Of a stretch of 64,000 nucleotides of DNA, positions 43,370 through 52,735 are shown piece by piece. Both the position numbers and the translations under genes were made by a program. The notes beneath the pieces were generated by a model. That model did not search any database. It saw only the letters and a program-made list of their open reading frames with translations, and was not told where the DNA came from. This stretch comes from Algimonas ampicilliniresistens (GTDB taxonomy: Bacteria; Pseudomonadota; Alphaproteobacteria; Caulobacterales; Maricaulaceae): assembly GCF_030159955.1 (NCBI RefSeq), contig NZ_BSNK01000002.1:682001-746000 (forward strand), written 5' to 3'. Position 1 is the stretch's first letter. Each line of letters opens with the position of its first letter.

Positions 43370-43720
43370 TTACCGAGACGTGTCCATCAACAGTCCCAAG
43401 CGGCGCACTTCGGATGTGATCGCTCGGCGATTTAACTGCATGTTGAACCAGAGTTTCAAGGCGATCTGCGCCTGTCCGAAGAGTAGGGCAAAGACGCCTA
43501 GCCGGATCAATTCGGCCAAATCATTTGTGCCAAACATTTTGAACAAGCAGATGATAAGCCCTGCCGAAAAAAAGATAGCGCCAATGATCGCGCCAATACG
43601 CAAGACGCTGCCCGGTCCTTTGAAACTCTCGAACGCTTCTTTGTAATACCCAGTCTGGTCGATCGGATCACCGTCCAATTGACGGAAGGCTTGGTCTATC
43701 TGTGTGTCTATATCGGTCAT
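43370..43720 (-). CDS. DUF6768-type membrane protein linked to ECF sigma factor
   Basis: A 116-residue protein with a ~40-residue acidic N-terminus and two TM helices ('VLRIGAIIGAIFFSAGLIICLF' and 'LIRLGVFALLFGQAQIALKLWF'). A basic C-terminal tail 'NMQLNRRAITSEVRRLGLLM' follows. This is the DUF6768 pattern. It begins 3 bases after the ECF sigma gene, so it may control that factor. It lacks the HxxxCxxC zinc motif of classical anti-sigma factors. Confidence 0.72.
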   Translation of the reverse strand: MTDIDTQIDQAFRQLDGDPIDQTGYYKEAFESFKGPGSVLRIGAIIGAIFFSAGLIICLFKMFGTNDLAELIRLGVFALLFGQAQIALKLWFNMQLNRRAITSEVRRLGLLMDTSR

Positions 43721-43723
43721 GGT

Positions 43724-44284
43724 CTACTCCTTCAGATGTGTGGGTGGGTCGAGTTGGTCTCGCAGGCGTGCCCGCGCCGTGTGTAGTCGCGACTTTATGG
43801 TGCCAGTTGGCACGTCAAGCATGGCGGAGAGATCCACCAGCGACAGTCCTTGAACATGAAACAGGGTCAGCAAGCGCCGATCTGCCTCTGACAGTGCATA
43901 GAGCGCTTGTTTCAAATCGATGATGGTCTCGCTTGGTGCCGAGTTGCTATCGTCGACTTTGATCTGATCTTGCAGATTTCGTCGTCGAATTGCGGCGCGC
44001 TGGCCATCAGCTGCACGGCGGGCGACTATCGTGAAGGCCCAAGACCCGAAACGTTCCGGAGTCCGCAACCGCCCAATATTGCGGGCCATGGTCAGGACAG
44101 CGTCTTGGACCACATCTTCTGCTATATCAGGTACGCGAGACTGTGCGAACCGCATCATGCGGGGATGCCAGAGCCGTATCAGCCGGGCAAAAGCGTCGCG
44201 GGCTTCCGGACTAGTCTTGTCGGATGCGATCACGGCCAGATAGGCCGTTTGTCGTTCCAGTGCTGTTCTTTTCGCCTGCTTCAT
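43724..44284 (-). CDS. ECF-type RNA polymerase sigma factor
   Basis: A 186-residue sigma-70-family protein with region 2 ('ARLIRLWHPRMMRFAQSRVPDIAEDVVQDAVLTMARNIGRLRTPERFGSWAFTIVARRAADGQR') and region 4 ('ALYALSEADRRLLTLFHVQGLSLVDLSAMLDVPTGTIKSRLHTARARLRDQL'). Regions 1 and 3 are absent, as in ECF factors. No GGAAC-type autoregulatory promoter stood out upstream. It is co-transcribed with the DUF6768 gene. Confidence 0.9.
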   Translation of the reverse strand: MKQAKRTALERQTAYLAVIASDKTSPEARDAFARLIRLWHPRMMRFAQSRVPDIAEDVVQDAVLTMARNIGRLRTPERFGSWAFTIVARRAADGQRAAIRRRNLQDQIKVDDSNSAPSETIIDLKQALYALSEADRRLLTLFHVQGLSLVDLSAMLDVPTGTIKSRLHTARARLRDQLDPPTHLKE

Positions 44285-44365
44285 GATCGTTAGTCGTTAG
44301 GGGCGAGAGAAAGGTTCAATCTATCGTCCCAAATTCTTATGTCGCATATCGGGATGATGGGCGGA

Positions 44366-45349
44366 TCAGTTATCGCGCCACCAGGCGGGAGAGCGTCCAG
44401 GTTGAAATTGGCCTACATCTCTATCTGTATTGACGTCAGGGTGGGGCATGAGAGGCCGTCGCTGCCGGGCGGATCTCATCGCATCGTTGCTCACCGGACC
44501 GACCACCGTGTAACATTGTGGGGGGGCATAGGCGACACAGTCCTTTTCCGTTGAGCCGGAAACAATGACTCCGACAACAGATATTTGCGCGCCATCGACG
44601 GTAATCACCGGACTGCCTGACAGGCCGGGATAGGCGTCGAGATCGGACGTGACCGCTGAGACAAGTCCCAACCAGCGCGCCTCGAGTTGCGTGAAGGATT
44701 GTGCGAAACACGTCATTGGATGGGCTTCGGACAGAAAATCACAACTTACTGCCGCAAGTGTAGACTGGCTATCGGTGAGCGCTTCAGCATCGAGATCAAG
44801 CGGCCTCAACGCAGAGATGGGAAGCGGCCGAACGCCCGGATCAACCGTGATAGGGATAAGAATGATGTCATCGATATGTGTAACGAAAGGGAGGCCGTTA
44901 CCGAACCTACGCTCAAGATTTTTACCAGACAGGGCCAAAGGTTTTGCGTTGGGGTCCGTGCCAAATACGATCAAGTCAGGGGCTCTTAACCGGCCTGATG
45001 GGGGTCGGTACAAAGTGTGAGCTGCCGTCAAAATATAGGTCGTGCCATCTTCACTTAGCAGGGCAAGGCCGACCCCCTTGCCGTATGAGAGTCGGTTTTC
45101 GATGTCATAGGGGATAAGCTGGACCACCGCTTCCGCGACCCGGTGTTCGGCGGCGTCGAGGGAGAAGCGTAAACTGTCATCCCCGATGAACAGGACCTTG
45201 TCCCGAACATCCTCCAGCCGCTTGTCTAGCGCGGCGCGCAACTCGCCCGTGCTGTCCTGCATCGGAATTAATGAGGATTTGTTACTTGTCGCGCAACTCA
45301 GCAGACACACCGCCAGGACGGTGGCACCGACAGAGTGAGCGGATTTCAC
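44366..45349 (-). CDS. Trypsin-like serine protease lipoprotein
   Basis: A 327-residue exported protein. GTG at 45349 gives a compact lipoprotein signal ('GATVLAVCLLSC'); the longer TTG frame (45376) would overlap the dehydrogenase gene by 17 bases. The chymotrypsin fold triad is visible: His in 'YILTAAHTLYRPP', Asp in 'HIDDIILIPI' and Ser in 'AYPGLSGSPVITVDG'. The target is unknown. It follows the isovaleryl-CoA dehydrogenase gene on the same strand but is unrelated to it, and it precedes the ECF gene by 81 bp. Confidence 0.78.
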   Translation of the reverse strand: MKSAHSVGATVLAVCLLSCATSNKSSLIPMQDSTGELRAALDKRLEDVRDKVLFIGDDSLRFSLDAAEHRVAEAVVQLIPYDIENRLSYGKGVGLALLSEDGTTYILTAAHTLYRPPSGRLRAPDLIVFGTDPNAKPLALSGKNLERRFGNGLPFVTHIDDIILIPITVDPGVRPLPISALRPLDLDAEALTDSQSTLAAVSCDFLSEAHPMTCFAQSFTQLEARWLGLVSAVTSDLDAYPGLSGSPVITVDGAQISVVGVIVSGSTEKDCVAYAPPQCYTVVGPVSNDAMRSARQRRPLMPHPDVNTDRDVGQFQPGRSPAWWRDN

Positions 45350-45359
45350 AAAGAGTGAT

Positions 45360-46532
45360 TTACGCCGTTTCGGCAAACAATTCTCTTCCGATCAGCCAGC
45401 GGCGAATTTCACTCGTGCCTGCGCCGATTTCCATCAACTTAGCGTCGCGTAACAGGCGGCCCGTGGGATAGTCATTGATATAACCATTCCCGCCCAAAAG
45501 TTGGATCGCATCGAGCGCCATTTGCGTGGCTTTCTCGGCGGCGTAGAGGATGCAGCCGGCGGAGTCCTTGCGGGTCGTCTCGCCGCGATCACAGGCTGCC
45601 GCGACGGCATAGCTATAGGCGCGAGCTGTCGAGAGACTGACATACATATCCGCCAGCTTGCCTTGGATGAGCTGAAACTCGCCGATGGATTTTCCGAACT
45701 GTTTGCGCTCGTGAATATAGGGCAGGACCACATCGAGACAGGCCTGCATGATGCCGATCGACACGGCAGACAGCACAACGCGTTCATAGTCGAGGCCGCT
45801 CATCAGGATTGCTGCGCCTTGGCCCAGTTCGCCGACAACATTCTCTTCCGGTACGAAACAGTCTTCGAAAACCAGCTCGCATGTGTCTGAGCCACGCATA
45901 CCAAGTTTGTCGAGTTTCTGCGCCGTGGAAAAGCCATCGAAGCCCGGCTCGATCAGAAAGGCGGAGACGGATTTGCTGCCCGCGCTAGGGTCGGTCTTGG
46001 CGTAGACCAGCAATGTGTCAGCCGTCGGCGCATTGGTGATCCACATTTTATTGCCATTAAGCAGATAGCCGCCCTGCGCACTCTCTGCCTTGAGCTTCAT
46101 GCTCATCACGTCTGAACCCGCGCCGGGCTCACTCATGGCAAGGCTGCCGAGATGTTCGCCAGTGACCAGCTTGGGCAAATATTTCGCTTTCTGCTCGGCG
46201 TTGCCCCAGCGCTCGATCTGATTAATGCAAAGGTTGGAATGCGCCCCATAAGACAGACCGATTGAGGCTGAGGCGCGGCTCACTTCTTCGATAGCGATCA
46301 TATGTTCTAGATAGCCGAGCCCAAGTCCGCCCTGTTCTTCTGAGACGGTAATCCCGTGCAGGCCCAACTCACCCATTTCGGGCCAGAGATGGCGCGGAAA
46401 GACGTTGGTTGTATCGATCTCTGCCGCGATGGGCGCGATCTTGTCCTGCGCGAATTGATAGACCGTCTCGCGAATGGCCTCTGTCGTTTCAGAATGACCG
46501 AATTGCAGTGTCGGGTAGGGGGTGGTGGACAT
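45360..46532 (-). CDS. liuA: Isovaleryl-CoA dehydrogenase
   Basis: An FAD enzyme that oxidises isovaleryl-CoA to 3-methylcrotonyl-CoA in leucine degradation. The 390-residue product has the acyl-CoA dehydrogenase motifs '[19 protein letters not shown]' and '[19 protein letters not shown]', and '[41 protein letters not shown]' at the C-terminus. The catalytic base is in '[11 protein letters not shown]' (~248), the position specific to isovaleryl-CoA dehydrogenases. Two bases separate it from the carboxylase alpha gene, whose product acts next. Confidence 0.94.
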   Translation of the reverse strand: MSTTPYPTLQFGHSETTEAIRETVYQFAQDKIAPIAAEIDTTNVFPRHLWPEMGELGLHGITVSEEQGGLGLGYLEHMIAIEEVSRASASIGLSYGAHSNLCINQIERWGNAEQKAKYLPKLVTGEHLGSLAMSEPGAGSDVMSMKLKAESAQGGYLLNGNKMWITNAPTADTLLVYAKTDPSAGSKSVSAFLIEPGFDGFSTAQKLDKLGMRGSDTCELVFEDCFVPEENVVGELGQGAAILMSGLDYERVVLSAVSIGIMQACLDVVLPYIHERKQFGKSIGEFQLIQGKLADMYVSLSTARAYSYAVAAACDRGETTRKDSAGCILYAAEKATQMALDAIQLLGGNGYINDYPTGRLLRDAKLMEIGAGTSEIRRWLIGRELFAETA

Positions 46533-46534
46533 AG

Positions 46535-48358
46535 TTATTTATCTTCCTCAAGACTGACGAGCGCATCGCCGTCCGTGACCAGTTCGCCGGTCGTTGCATT
46601 GACCTCTGCCACTACACCGTTGCGAGGAGATTTTAGCGTCATTTCCATTTTCATCGCTTCGAGAATGATCAGCGGTTGGTCGGCTGTGACCGTGTCGCCC
46701 ACTTTCACAAGAAGGGAAATCACCTTGCCCGGCATGGGCGCAATGACTGTGTCCGCGCCGAGCGCCGCCGCAAGTAAATCAGCCGGCGCGCCGACAATGG
46801 CTCCCCGATTTCCAGTGCGTAGATGGCCGCGGTTGACTCCATGACCCCGGCGCAAGGGCAGTTCCACCACCTCACCATCAACATAGGCATGATGCACGGT
46901 TCGCGGCGGTAAGTTAAGCCGCCAACCATCTATCTGACCGAAAGGCCCGATACCGGGCTTAGGCCCAAGAGACTTCGCCAGAGTGTCGACACGGTCGGAT
47001 AGGACGGTGAGATCATGGGTCGCAATAAAGGACGTATCAATCTTGCCGACGCGGAAGTCTTGATGATCTAGACAGGCTTGCAGGAACGCCGCGTTGGTCT
47101 TGACGGGCAGCGTCGCCGTCTGAGCGCAGGCCGTAGAGAGGGCCCTAATCGCGGACTTTCGATTCTTTGCATGAATGATGAGTTTGGCGATCATCGGGTC
47201 GTAATGGCGAGAGACAAGGTCCCCGCGCTCAAACCCTGTATCAACCCGCGCTGATGTTGGAAGGCTGAACAGGTGCAAGCGCCCCACGCTTGGTGTGAAA
47301 TCGGCGTCCGGGTCTTCGGCGTAAAGGCGACCTTCAATCGCATGGCCGCTCATCGTAATATCATTCTGGTCGGGCAGAGCTTCACCTTGCGCGACGCGAA
47401 TCTGCCATTCGACTAGATCCAGACCCGTGATCTCTTCCGTTACTGGATGTTCGACTTGTAGTCGCGTGTTCATTTCCATGAACCAGAACCCATCTGTGCG
47501 CAGCGCGCCAGACCCATCGACAATGAACTCGACCGTGCCTGCGCCTTGATAATTCACGGCTTGCGCGGCGCGGACGGCAGCGCCAGTCATCGCGTCTCGG
47601 ACCGCGTCGGTCATGCCGGGGGCCGGGGCTTCTTCGATGACTTTCTGGTGGCGGCGTTGCAGCGAGCAGTCGCGTTCGAACATATGGACCACATTACCAA
47701 GCGCGTCGCCGAAGACTTGGACTTCGATGTGGCGCGGCGACTGGATAAATTTCTCGATCAGAACGACATCATTACCAAAACTGCTCGCCGCTTCGCGCTG
47801 GGCGGAGGCTAGGGCGGCTTTAAATTCGGCGGGCGCTTCGACCTTACGCATCCCTTTTCCGCCGCCCCCAGCGACGGCCTTGATCAGAACCGGATAACCG
47901 ATCTCTTGCGCTTGTTGCGCCAGATGATCCGTATCCTGATTGTCGCCTTGATAGCCGGGTGTGACCGGCACGCCGGCTTTCGTCATCAGATCTTTGGCGG
48001 CATCCTTCAGACCCATCGCTTCCATCGCCTCCGCCGACGGGCCAATGAAGATAATATTCGCGGCCTGACAGGCGCGAACAAAAGCGGGGTTTTCAGAGAG
48101 GAAGCCATAGCCCGGATGGACGGCGTCAGCGCCGGTTTCTTTTGCTGCGGCAATGATTTTGTCGATCACCAGATAGCTTTCCCCAGCCGGAGCCGGGCCG
48201 ATATGAACAGCCTCATCAGCCATACGCACATGCAGCGCATCGCGGTCGGCGTCGGAATAGACCGCTACCGTATTGATGCCCATCGCGTTTGCTGTTCGCA
48301 TCACGCGACAGGCGATTTCGCCGCGATTGGCAATCAGGATTTTTGTAATCTTGGTCAT
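46535..48358 (-). CDS. liuD: Methylcrotonyl-CoA carboxylase biotin-containing alpha subunit
   Basis: Carboxylates 3-methylcrotonyl-CoA together with the beta subunit. The 607-residue product has an ATP-grasp biotin carboxylase domain (~1-450: '[17 protein letters not shown]', '[13 protein letters not shown]', '[28 protein letters not shown]'). A linker domain follows. The C-terminal biotinyl domain has the biotin lysine in '[14 protein letters not shown]' (~569). Assignment to methylcrotonyl-CoA rather than propionyl- or acetyl-CoA rests on the adjacent liuA and beta subunit genes. Confidence 0.93.
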   Translation of the reverse strand: MTKITKILIANRGEIACRVMRTANAMGINTVAVYSDADRDALHVRMADEAVHIGPAPAGESYLVIDKIIAAAKETGADAVHPGYGFLSENPAFVRACQAANIIFIGPSAEAMEAMGLKDAAKDLMTKAGVPVTPGYQGDNQDTDHLAQQAQEIGYPVLIKAVAGGGGKGMRKVEAPAEFKAALASAQREAASSFGNDVVLIEKFIQSPRHIEVQVFGDALGNVVHMFERDCSLQRRHQKVIEEAPAPGMTDAVRDAMTGAAVRAAQAVNYQGAGTVEFIVDGSGALRTDGFWFMEMNTRLQVEHPVTEEITGLDLVEWQIRVAQGEALPDQNDITMSGHAIEGRLYAEDPDADFTPSVGRLHLFSLPTSARVDTGFERGDLVSRHYDPMIAKLIIHAKNRKSAIRALSTACAQTATLPVKTNAAFLQACLDHQDFRVGKIDTSFIATHDLTVLSDRVDTLAKSLGPKPGIGPFGQIDGWRLNLPPRTVHHAYVDGEVVELPLRRGHGVNRGHLRTGNRGAIVGAPADLLAAALGADTVIAPMPGKVISLLVKVGDTVTADQPLIILEAMKMEMTLKSPRNGVVAEVNATTGELVTDGDALVSLEEDK

Positions 48359-48374
48359 TGAAAAACTCTCTCGA

Positions 48375-49967
48375 TCACATCCGGAAAACGCCGAAATCCA
48401 TCTCTGGAATCTCTGCGTTCGCGCTCATGGCAAGCCCAAGACCGAGGACCATGCGTGTGTCTTCGGGTGCGATGATGCCATCGTCCCAGATACGGGCTGA
48501 GGCGTAATAAGGGTGACCTTCTTCTTCATATTTGTCGCGGATCGGCTTCATGAAGGCTTCGCGCTGCTCTGCGCTCCAACTGTCACTGTCGCGGGCCACA
48601 TCGGCGAGCACATTGGCTGCTTGCTCTCCGCCCATGACGGAGATGCGCGAATTGGGCCACATGAACATTAAGCGCGGCTCATAGGCGCGACCGCACATGC
48701 CATAATTCCCGGCGCCGTAAGAGCCGCCGACGACAACCGTGAATTTCGGCACTTGGGCGTTGGCGACAGCATGGACCATTTTCGCGCCATGTTTAGCGAT
48801 GCCGCCCGCTTCGGCTTTGGAGCCAACCATGAAGCCTGTGATATTCTGTAGGAAGAGTAGCGGAATTTTGCGCTGGCAGCATAGCTCAATGAAATGCGCG
48901 CCCTTCATGGCGCTCTCAGAGAACAGCACACCATTATTGCCGAGGATGCCGACGGGATAGCCGTGGATTTCAGCAAAGCCTGTGACCAAGGTCGGGCTGT
49001 AAAGCGACTTGAATTCGGTGAACCGTGATCCATCCACAATACGCGCGATGATTTCCCGGCAGTCATAGGGCTTGCGAATATCAGCAGGCACGACGCCGCC
49101 CAATTCGTGCGCCGGATAGAGCGGATCATCGCCTGTGCCCGTTGGCAGAAAGTGCGGGTCCTTCGGTTCCAAAGTTGAAACGATGTCGCGCACAATCGAC
49201 AAAGCATGATCGTCATTGGCGGCCAGATGATCGACCACGCCGGACTGGCTTGCATGCAGCATGCCGCCGCCCAGCGTTTCCGCGTCAACATCTTCGCCCG
49301 TCGCGGCCTTCACTAAAGGCGGACCGCCGAGGAAAATCGTACCTTGATTGGCGACGATAACGGCTTCGTCGGCCATGGCGGGCACATAGGCACCGCCCGC
49401 TGTGCAGCTGCCCATAACGCAGGCGATCTGAGCGATGCCGAGTCGCGACATTTGCGCCTGATTGAAAAAGCTCCGCCCGAAATGGGTCTTGTCGGCAAAC
49501 ATTTCGGCCTGACGTGGTAGGTAGCCGCCGCCACTATCGACGAGATAAATAACCGGTAGATGGTTCTCCAGCGCGATGTCTTGCGCGCGCTGCTGCTTTT
49601 TCCCGGTCATCGAAAAATAGGTGCCGCCCTTCACTGTCGGGTCGTTGCAGATGATAATGCATTCGCGGCCTGACACGCGACCAATGCCGGTGATGATACC
49701 CGCGCCCGGCACTTCGAACTCATACATATTGTGTCCCGCAAGCTGGGACAATTCCAGAAAGGGTGAGCCGGGATCCAGCAAGCGCTCAACCCGTTCACGC
49801 GGCAGAAGCTTACCGCGGGCGACATGTTTATCCTTTGCGCGCTTTGATCCGCCTTGCGCATAGTGAGTGACCAATTTTTGCAAGTCTTCCGTCAGCGCAG
49901 CCATTGCGGCGCGGTTTTCGGCAAACTCCGTCGAGGTCGTATCGATTTTTGTGGGCAGGATAGGCAT
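48375..49967 (-). CDS. liuB: Methylcrotonyl-CoA carboxylase carboxyltransferase beta subunit
   Basis: The carboxyltransferase half of methylcrotonyl-CoA carboxylase. The 530-residue product matches the beta subunit from '[26 protein letters not shown]' through '[29 protein letters not shown]', the acyl-CoA-binding '[18 protein letters not shown]', and '[64 protein letters not shown]'. ATG 49967 is preferred over GTG 49988. It is the first gene of the leftward liuB-liuD-liuA operon. liuC, liuE and the LiuR regulator are not nearby. Confidence 0.94.
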   Translation of the reverse strand: MPILPTKIDTTSTEFAENRAAMAALTEDLQKLVTHYAQGGSKRAKDKHVARGKLLPRERVERLLDPGSPFLELSQLAGHNMYEFEVPGAGIITGIGRVSGRECIIICNDPTVKGGTYFSMTGKKQQRAQDIALENHLPVIYLVDSGGGYLPRQAEMFADKTHFGRSFFNQAQMSRLGIAQIACVMGSCTAGGAYVPAMADEAVIVANQGTIFLGGPPLVKAATGEDVDAETLGGGMLHASQSGVVDHLAANDDHALSIVRDIVSTLEPKDPHFLPTGTGDDPLYPAHELGGVVPADIRKPYDCREIIARIVDGSRFTEFKSLYSPTLVTGFAEIHGYPVGILGNNGVLFSESAMKGAHFIELCCQRKIPLLFLQNITGFMVGSKAEAGGIAKHGAKMVHAVANAQVPKFTVVVGGSYGAGNYGMCGRAYEPRLMFMWPNSRISVMGGEQAANVLADVARDSDSWSAEQREAFMKPIRDKYEEEGHPYYASARIWDDGIIAPEDTRMVLGLGLAMSANAEIPEMDFGVFRM

Positions 49968-50113
49968 AAGCGCGTGGTTACGGCGCACTTAAGGGCAAGG
50001 CAATGCGTGAATCCGTATGGTCTTGATCCGAAATAGCCGGAATCACGCTGCAGAGTACGCAAGTCGCCTAAAGCTATGGCTGAAGCGCATACTCCAGACG
50101 TCTCGTCGGGAGC

Positions 50114-50608
50114 CTATTCACCCATCGCATCGACATGCGCCGCGGTGTCGGTATATTGCTGAAACGTTGTGAGTTTCCCGTTCTGAACGGTCCAGACGTG
50201 GACAAACGGAGCATCCATCTCTTTGCCTGTCGTTTTGTGCTGAGCCTTATAGTGTCCAAGTGCGACAACACGCTCTCCGTCGACAATGAACTCTTCGGGG
50301 GTCGCGTGGAAATAGTCCCACTCCCCGCCGAGGCGAGAGAATAATCCGCTGAGAATTTTGTCGGGGCCGATATACGGATTCAGATCGGCGTAGGGATTGC
50401 CTTGGGCTTCGTTCCAAACAATGTCATCCGCCATGACGCTCGTGACCTTGGCCATGTCGCCCTCAGCAAAGCCATCATAGATCGTCTGAATAAGCGTTTT
50501 TGTTGCGGGTTTCGCCGTCATGGTGATCGTTTCGGTTGGTGTATGTGTGCATGCGACTACCGCAGACCCGCAGGTAGAGATCATCAGGATTGACAGAAGG
50601 GTTTTCAT
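50114..50608 (-). CDS. SnoaL/NTF2-like lipoprotein
   Basis: A 164-residue protein. ATG 50608 gives a lipoprotein signal ('LLSILMISTCGSAVVAC', lipid Cys ~20). The remainder has the SnoaL-like fold pattern: 'IYDGFAEGDMAKVTSVMADDIVWNEAQGNPYADLNPYIGPDKILSGLFSRL', '...EEFIVDGERVVALGHYKAQHKTTGKEMDAPFVHVWTVQNGKLTTFQQYTDTA'. Such proteins include isomerases and binding proteins, and function cannot be assigned here. It is transcribed alone, divergent from the DUF2959 gene. Confidence 0.82.
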   Translation of the reverse strand: MKTLLSILMISTCGSAVVACTHTPTETITMTAKPATKTLIQTIYDGFAEGDMAKVTSVMADDIVWNEAQGNPYADLNPYIGPDKILSGLFSRLGGEWDYFHATPEEFIVDGERVVALGHYKAQHKTTGKEMDAPFVHVWTVQNGKLTTFQQYTDTAAHVDAMGE

Positions 50609-50783
50609 GGTTGCGCTCCGGTTGGTCTTTTTGACGTCAAATGATGACGCACGTCTCAACCGAATGGAGGCAGGGCCTAGGAATCGCAAGGGACTAGATA
50701 GAGGATCGATGCGCCCTCCATGGACATTGAAAGGAACCAACCTAAGACTTCAGGGTTAGTGATAAGGTTACGGGACAATTAGG

Positions 50784-51461
50784 ATGACAAAAATGAACGG
50801 AATGATGCGCGCGGGACGGCCACTAATCGGGATTATGGCGGCCTTGGTTGCACCGACAATATTGTCCGGCTGCGCGACCGCTGCGTATGAAATCCAGGAA
50901 CGGTTCGGGATCGAGAAGCGCGATATTCTTGTCGACCGTGTTGAAGATGTCGCAAAGTCCCAAGGTGAGGCCAAAGAGGAATTTGAGAACGCACTAGAAG
51001 CGTTTCGTGCGGTTGTCGATGTAAACGGTGGTGAGCTTGAAGCGACCTATGACAGGTTGAACCGGGCCTATGAACGCGCTGACAATCAAGCGGATGAAAC
51101 GCGGTCACGCGTCGCCTCTGTGAAACGAGTTTCGCGCGATCTATTCAAGGAATGGGAAGGTGAACTGTCGCAATATTCGGATGCGGGGCTACGCCGGACG
51201 TCCGAACGCCAACTGCGTGAGACGCGGCAGCGATACGATGTCCTAGCTGACAAGATGGATGCCGCGACTGCGTCTATGGATCCGGTATTGTCCGTCTTCA
51301 GCGACCGCGTTCTCTATCTCAAACATAATCTCAATGCGCGGTCGATTGCGGCGCTGAGTGCGGAAGCGGCTGACCTTGAAGGGGATGTTGCGCGCCTGAT
51401 CGCTGAAATGGAGCAATCCATCTCTGCCGCTGATGCCTTCATCCAGACCATGCGGGGCTAA
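50784..51461 (+). CDS. DUF2959 lipoprotein
   Basis: A 225-residue exported lipoprotein ('LIGIMAALVAPTILSGC', Cys ~30). A long helical, coiled-coil-prone domain follows with 'GIEKRDILVDRVEDVAKSQGEAKEEFENALEAFRAVVDVNGGELEATYDRLNRAYERA' and 'VFSDRVLYLKHNLNARSIAAL', the DUF2959 pattern. Function unknown. A second ATG at 50793 is an alternative start and has AGGA ahead of it. Confidence 0.82.
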   Translation: MTKMNGMMRAGRPLIGIMAALVAPTILSGCATAAYEIQERFGIEKRDILVDRVEDVAKSQGEAKEEFENALEAFRAVVDVNGGELEATYDRLNRAYERADNQADETRSRVASVKRVSRDLFKEWEGELSQYSDAGLRRTSERQLRETRQRYDVLADKMDAATASMDPVLSVFSDRVLYLKHNLNARSIAALSAEAADLEGDVARLIAEMEQSISAADAFIQTMRG

Positions 51462-51595
51462 AAACTTCTGAGCCCAGGCTCATCTATGGCTGACGCCGCG
51501 CCCTGTGCTGGTCGCATCTGATGTAGAATACATTGCATGGTCGATAAGCGTGGAGTGCCGTGGACGGCTCCGCACCGTGCCGCTATGCAAGCCGC

Positions 51596-52729
51596 ATGAA
51601 AAAACCCGCCATCTTAAAGTCCAAACGGCCCTCCACTCCGCATGACGCCTCGCTGCTCCCCGAAGGCCAGGGGCGAGACCGAAGCTCGAAGATGCTGGAA
51701 TTTATCACGGACGAAAAACCACAACCGGGTGAAGTGCGCGAAATCGCGGACGGCGTGTTCTGGCTACGCTTTTCCCTGCCCATGACAGGACTCAATCACA
51801 TCAATCTCTATGCGATCCGCGACGGGGATGGCTGGGTGGTAGTCGATACGGGCATCGCCATGGCGGAGAGCAAGCGGCAGTGGGAGGGCCATTTCCGTAA
51901 GCTGATGGGCGGCCGGCCCGTCAATCGCGTGATTTGCACTCACCTTCATCCTGATCATACGGGTCTGGCGGGGTGGATCTGCCGAAAATTTGGCGCGCCG
52001 CTGTTAATGACGCGCGGCGAGTATTTTCTCTGTCGTCTGCTGGTTGCCGACACGGGCCATCCCGCCCCGCAAGCGGGCATTAATTTCTATCGCAAGGTCG
52101 GTTTCACGACGGATCAGATCGAGCTCTACAAGAAACGCTTTGGCGGCTTTGGCAAGGCTGTCAGCGAACTGCCTCATGCCTATGATCGGTTGACCGATGG
52201 AGAGTGGGGCAAAATTGGCGGGCGGACCTGGCGCATTATTATTGGTTCCGGTCACAGTCCGGAACATGCGTGTCTCTATTGTGAGGAATTGGGCCTGTGT
52301 TTGACGGGGGATCAGTTGTTGCCGAATATCAGCTCTAACGTTTCCGTCTGGCCCACGGAACCGGAAGGCAACCCGCTCGATGACTGGATCTCATCCTGCC
52401 ATAAGCTGATCGCTGAGCTGCCTGAAGATACGTTGATTGGTCCCGCGCATGGCATCCCGTTTCGCGGTGCGCATCGCCGCCTGAACAAGCTGATCGAACA
52501 TCACGAAAAGGCGCTCGACCGTCTCTATGAATTTTGTCGCGAGCCGAAAATGGCGACCGAAGTTTATTCCGTTCTCTTCCGCCGTCCAATTGATGACGGA
52601 AACCGGATCATGGCGGTGGGTGAAGCCGTCGCGCATTTGAACTGTTTGAAGGGGCGTGGGCTGGTGTCGCGACGTCTGAATGACGCCGGGCAGTTTACCT
52701 ATAAATCTCGCGTGCCTAGGGTGGCTTAG
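51596..52729 (+). CDS. MBL-fold metallo-hydrolase
   Basis: A 377-residue metallo-beta-lactamase-fold enzyme. Metal ligands are seen in 'ICTHLHPDHTGLAG' (HxHxDH), 'GSGHSPEHACLY' (His), 'CLTGDQLLPNIS' (Asp) and 'GPAHGIPF' (His). The C-terminal ~90 residues form a helical domain with 'LDRLYEFCREPKMATEVYSVLFRRPI'. This is the glyoxalase II-like/lactonase-type arrangement with an added winged-helix-like tail, as in MBL hydrolases near acyl-CoA catabolism genes. The N-terminal ~30 residues are disordered, and ATG 51692 is a possible shorter start. Confidence 0.85.
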   Translation: MKKPAILKSKRPSTPHDASLLPEGQGRDRSSKMLEFITDEKPQPGEVREIADGVFWLRFSLPMTGLNHINLYAIRDGDGWVVVDTGIAMAESKRQWEGHFRKLMGGRPVNRVICTHLHPDHTGLAGWICRKFGAPLLMTRGEYFLCRLLVADTGHPAPQAGINFYRKVGFTTDQIELYKKRFGGFGKAVSELPHAYDRLTDGEWGKIGGRTWRIIIGSGHSPEHACLYCEELGLCLTGDQLLPNISSNVSVWPTEPEGNPLDDWISSCHKLIAELPEDTLIGPAHGIPFRGAHRRLNKLIEHHEKALDRLYEFCREPKMATEVYSVLFRRPIDDGNRIMAVGEAVAHLNCLKGRGLVSRRLNDAGQFTYKSRVPRVA

Positions 52730-52735
52730 CTCGTT

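Noticed and set aside
51470-51486. TGAGC/GCTCA hairpin after the DUF2959 gene as a terminator
   Set aside because: The stem is only five pairs and no T-run follows.
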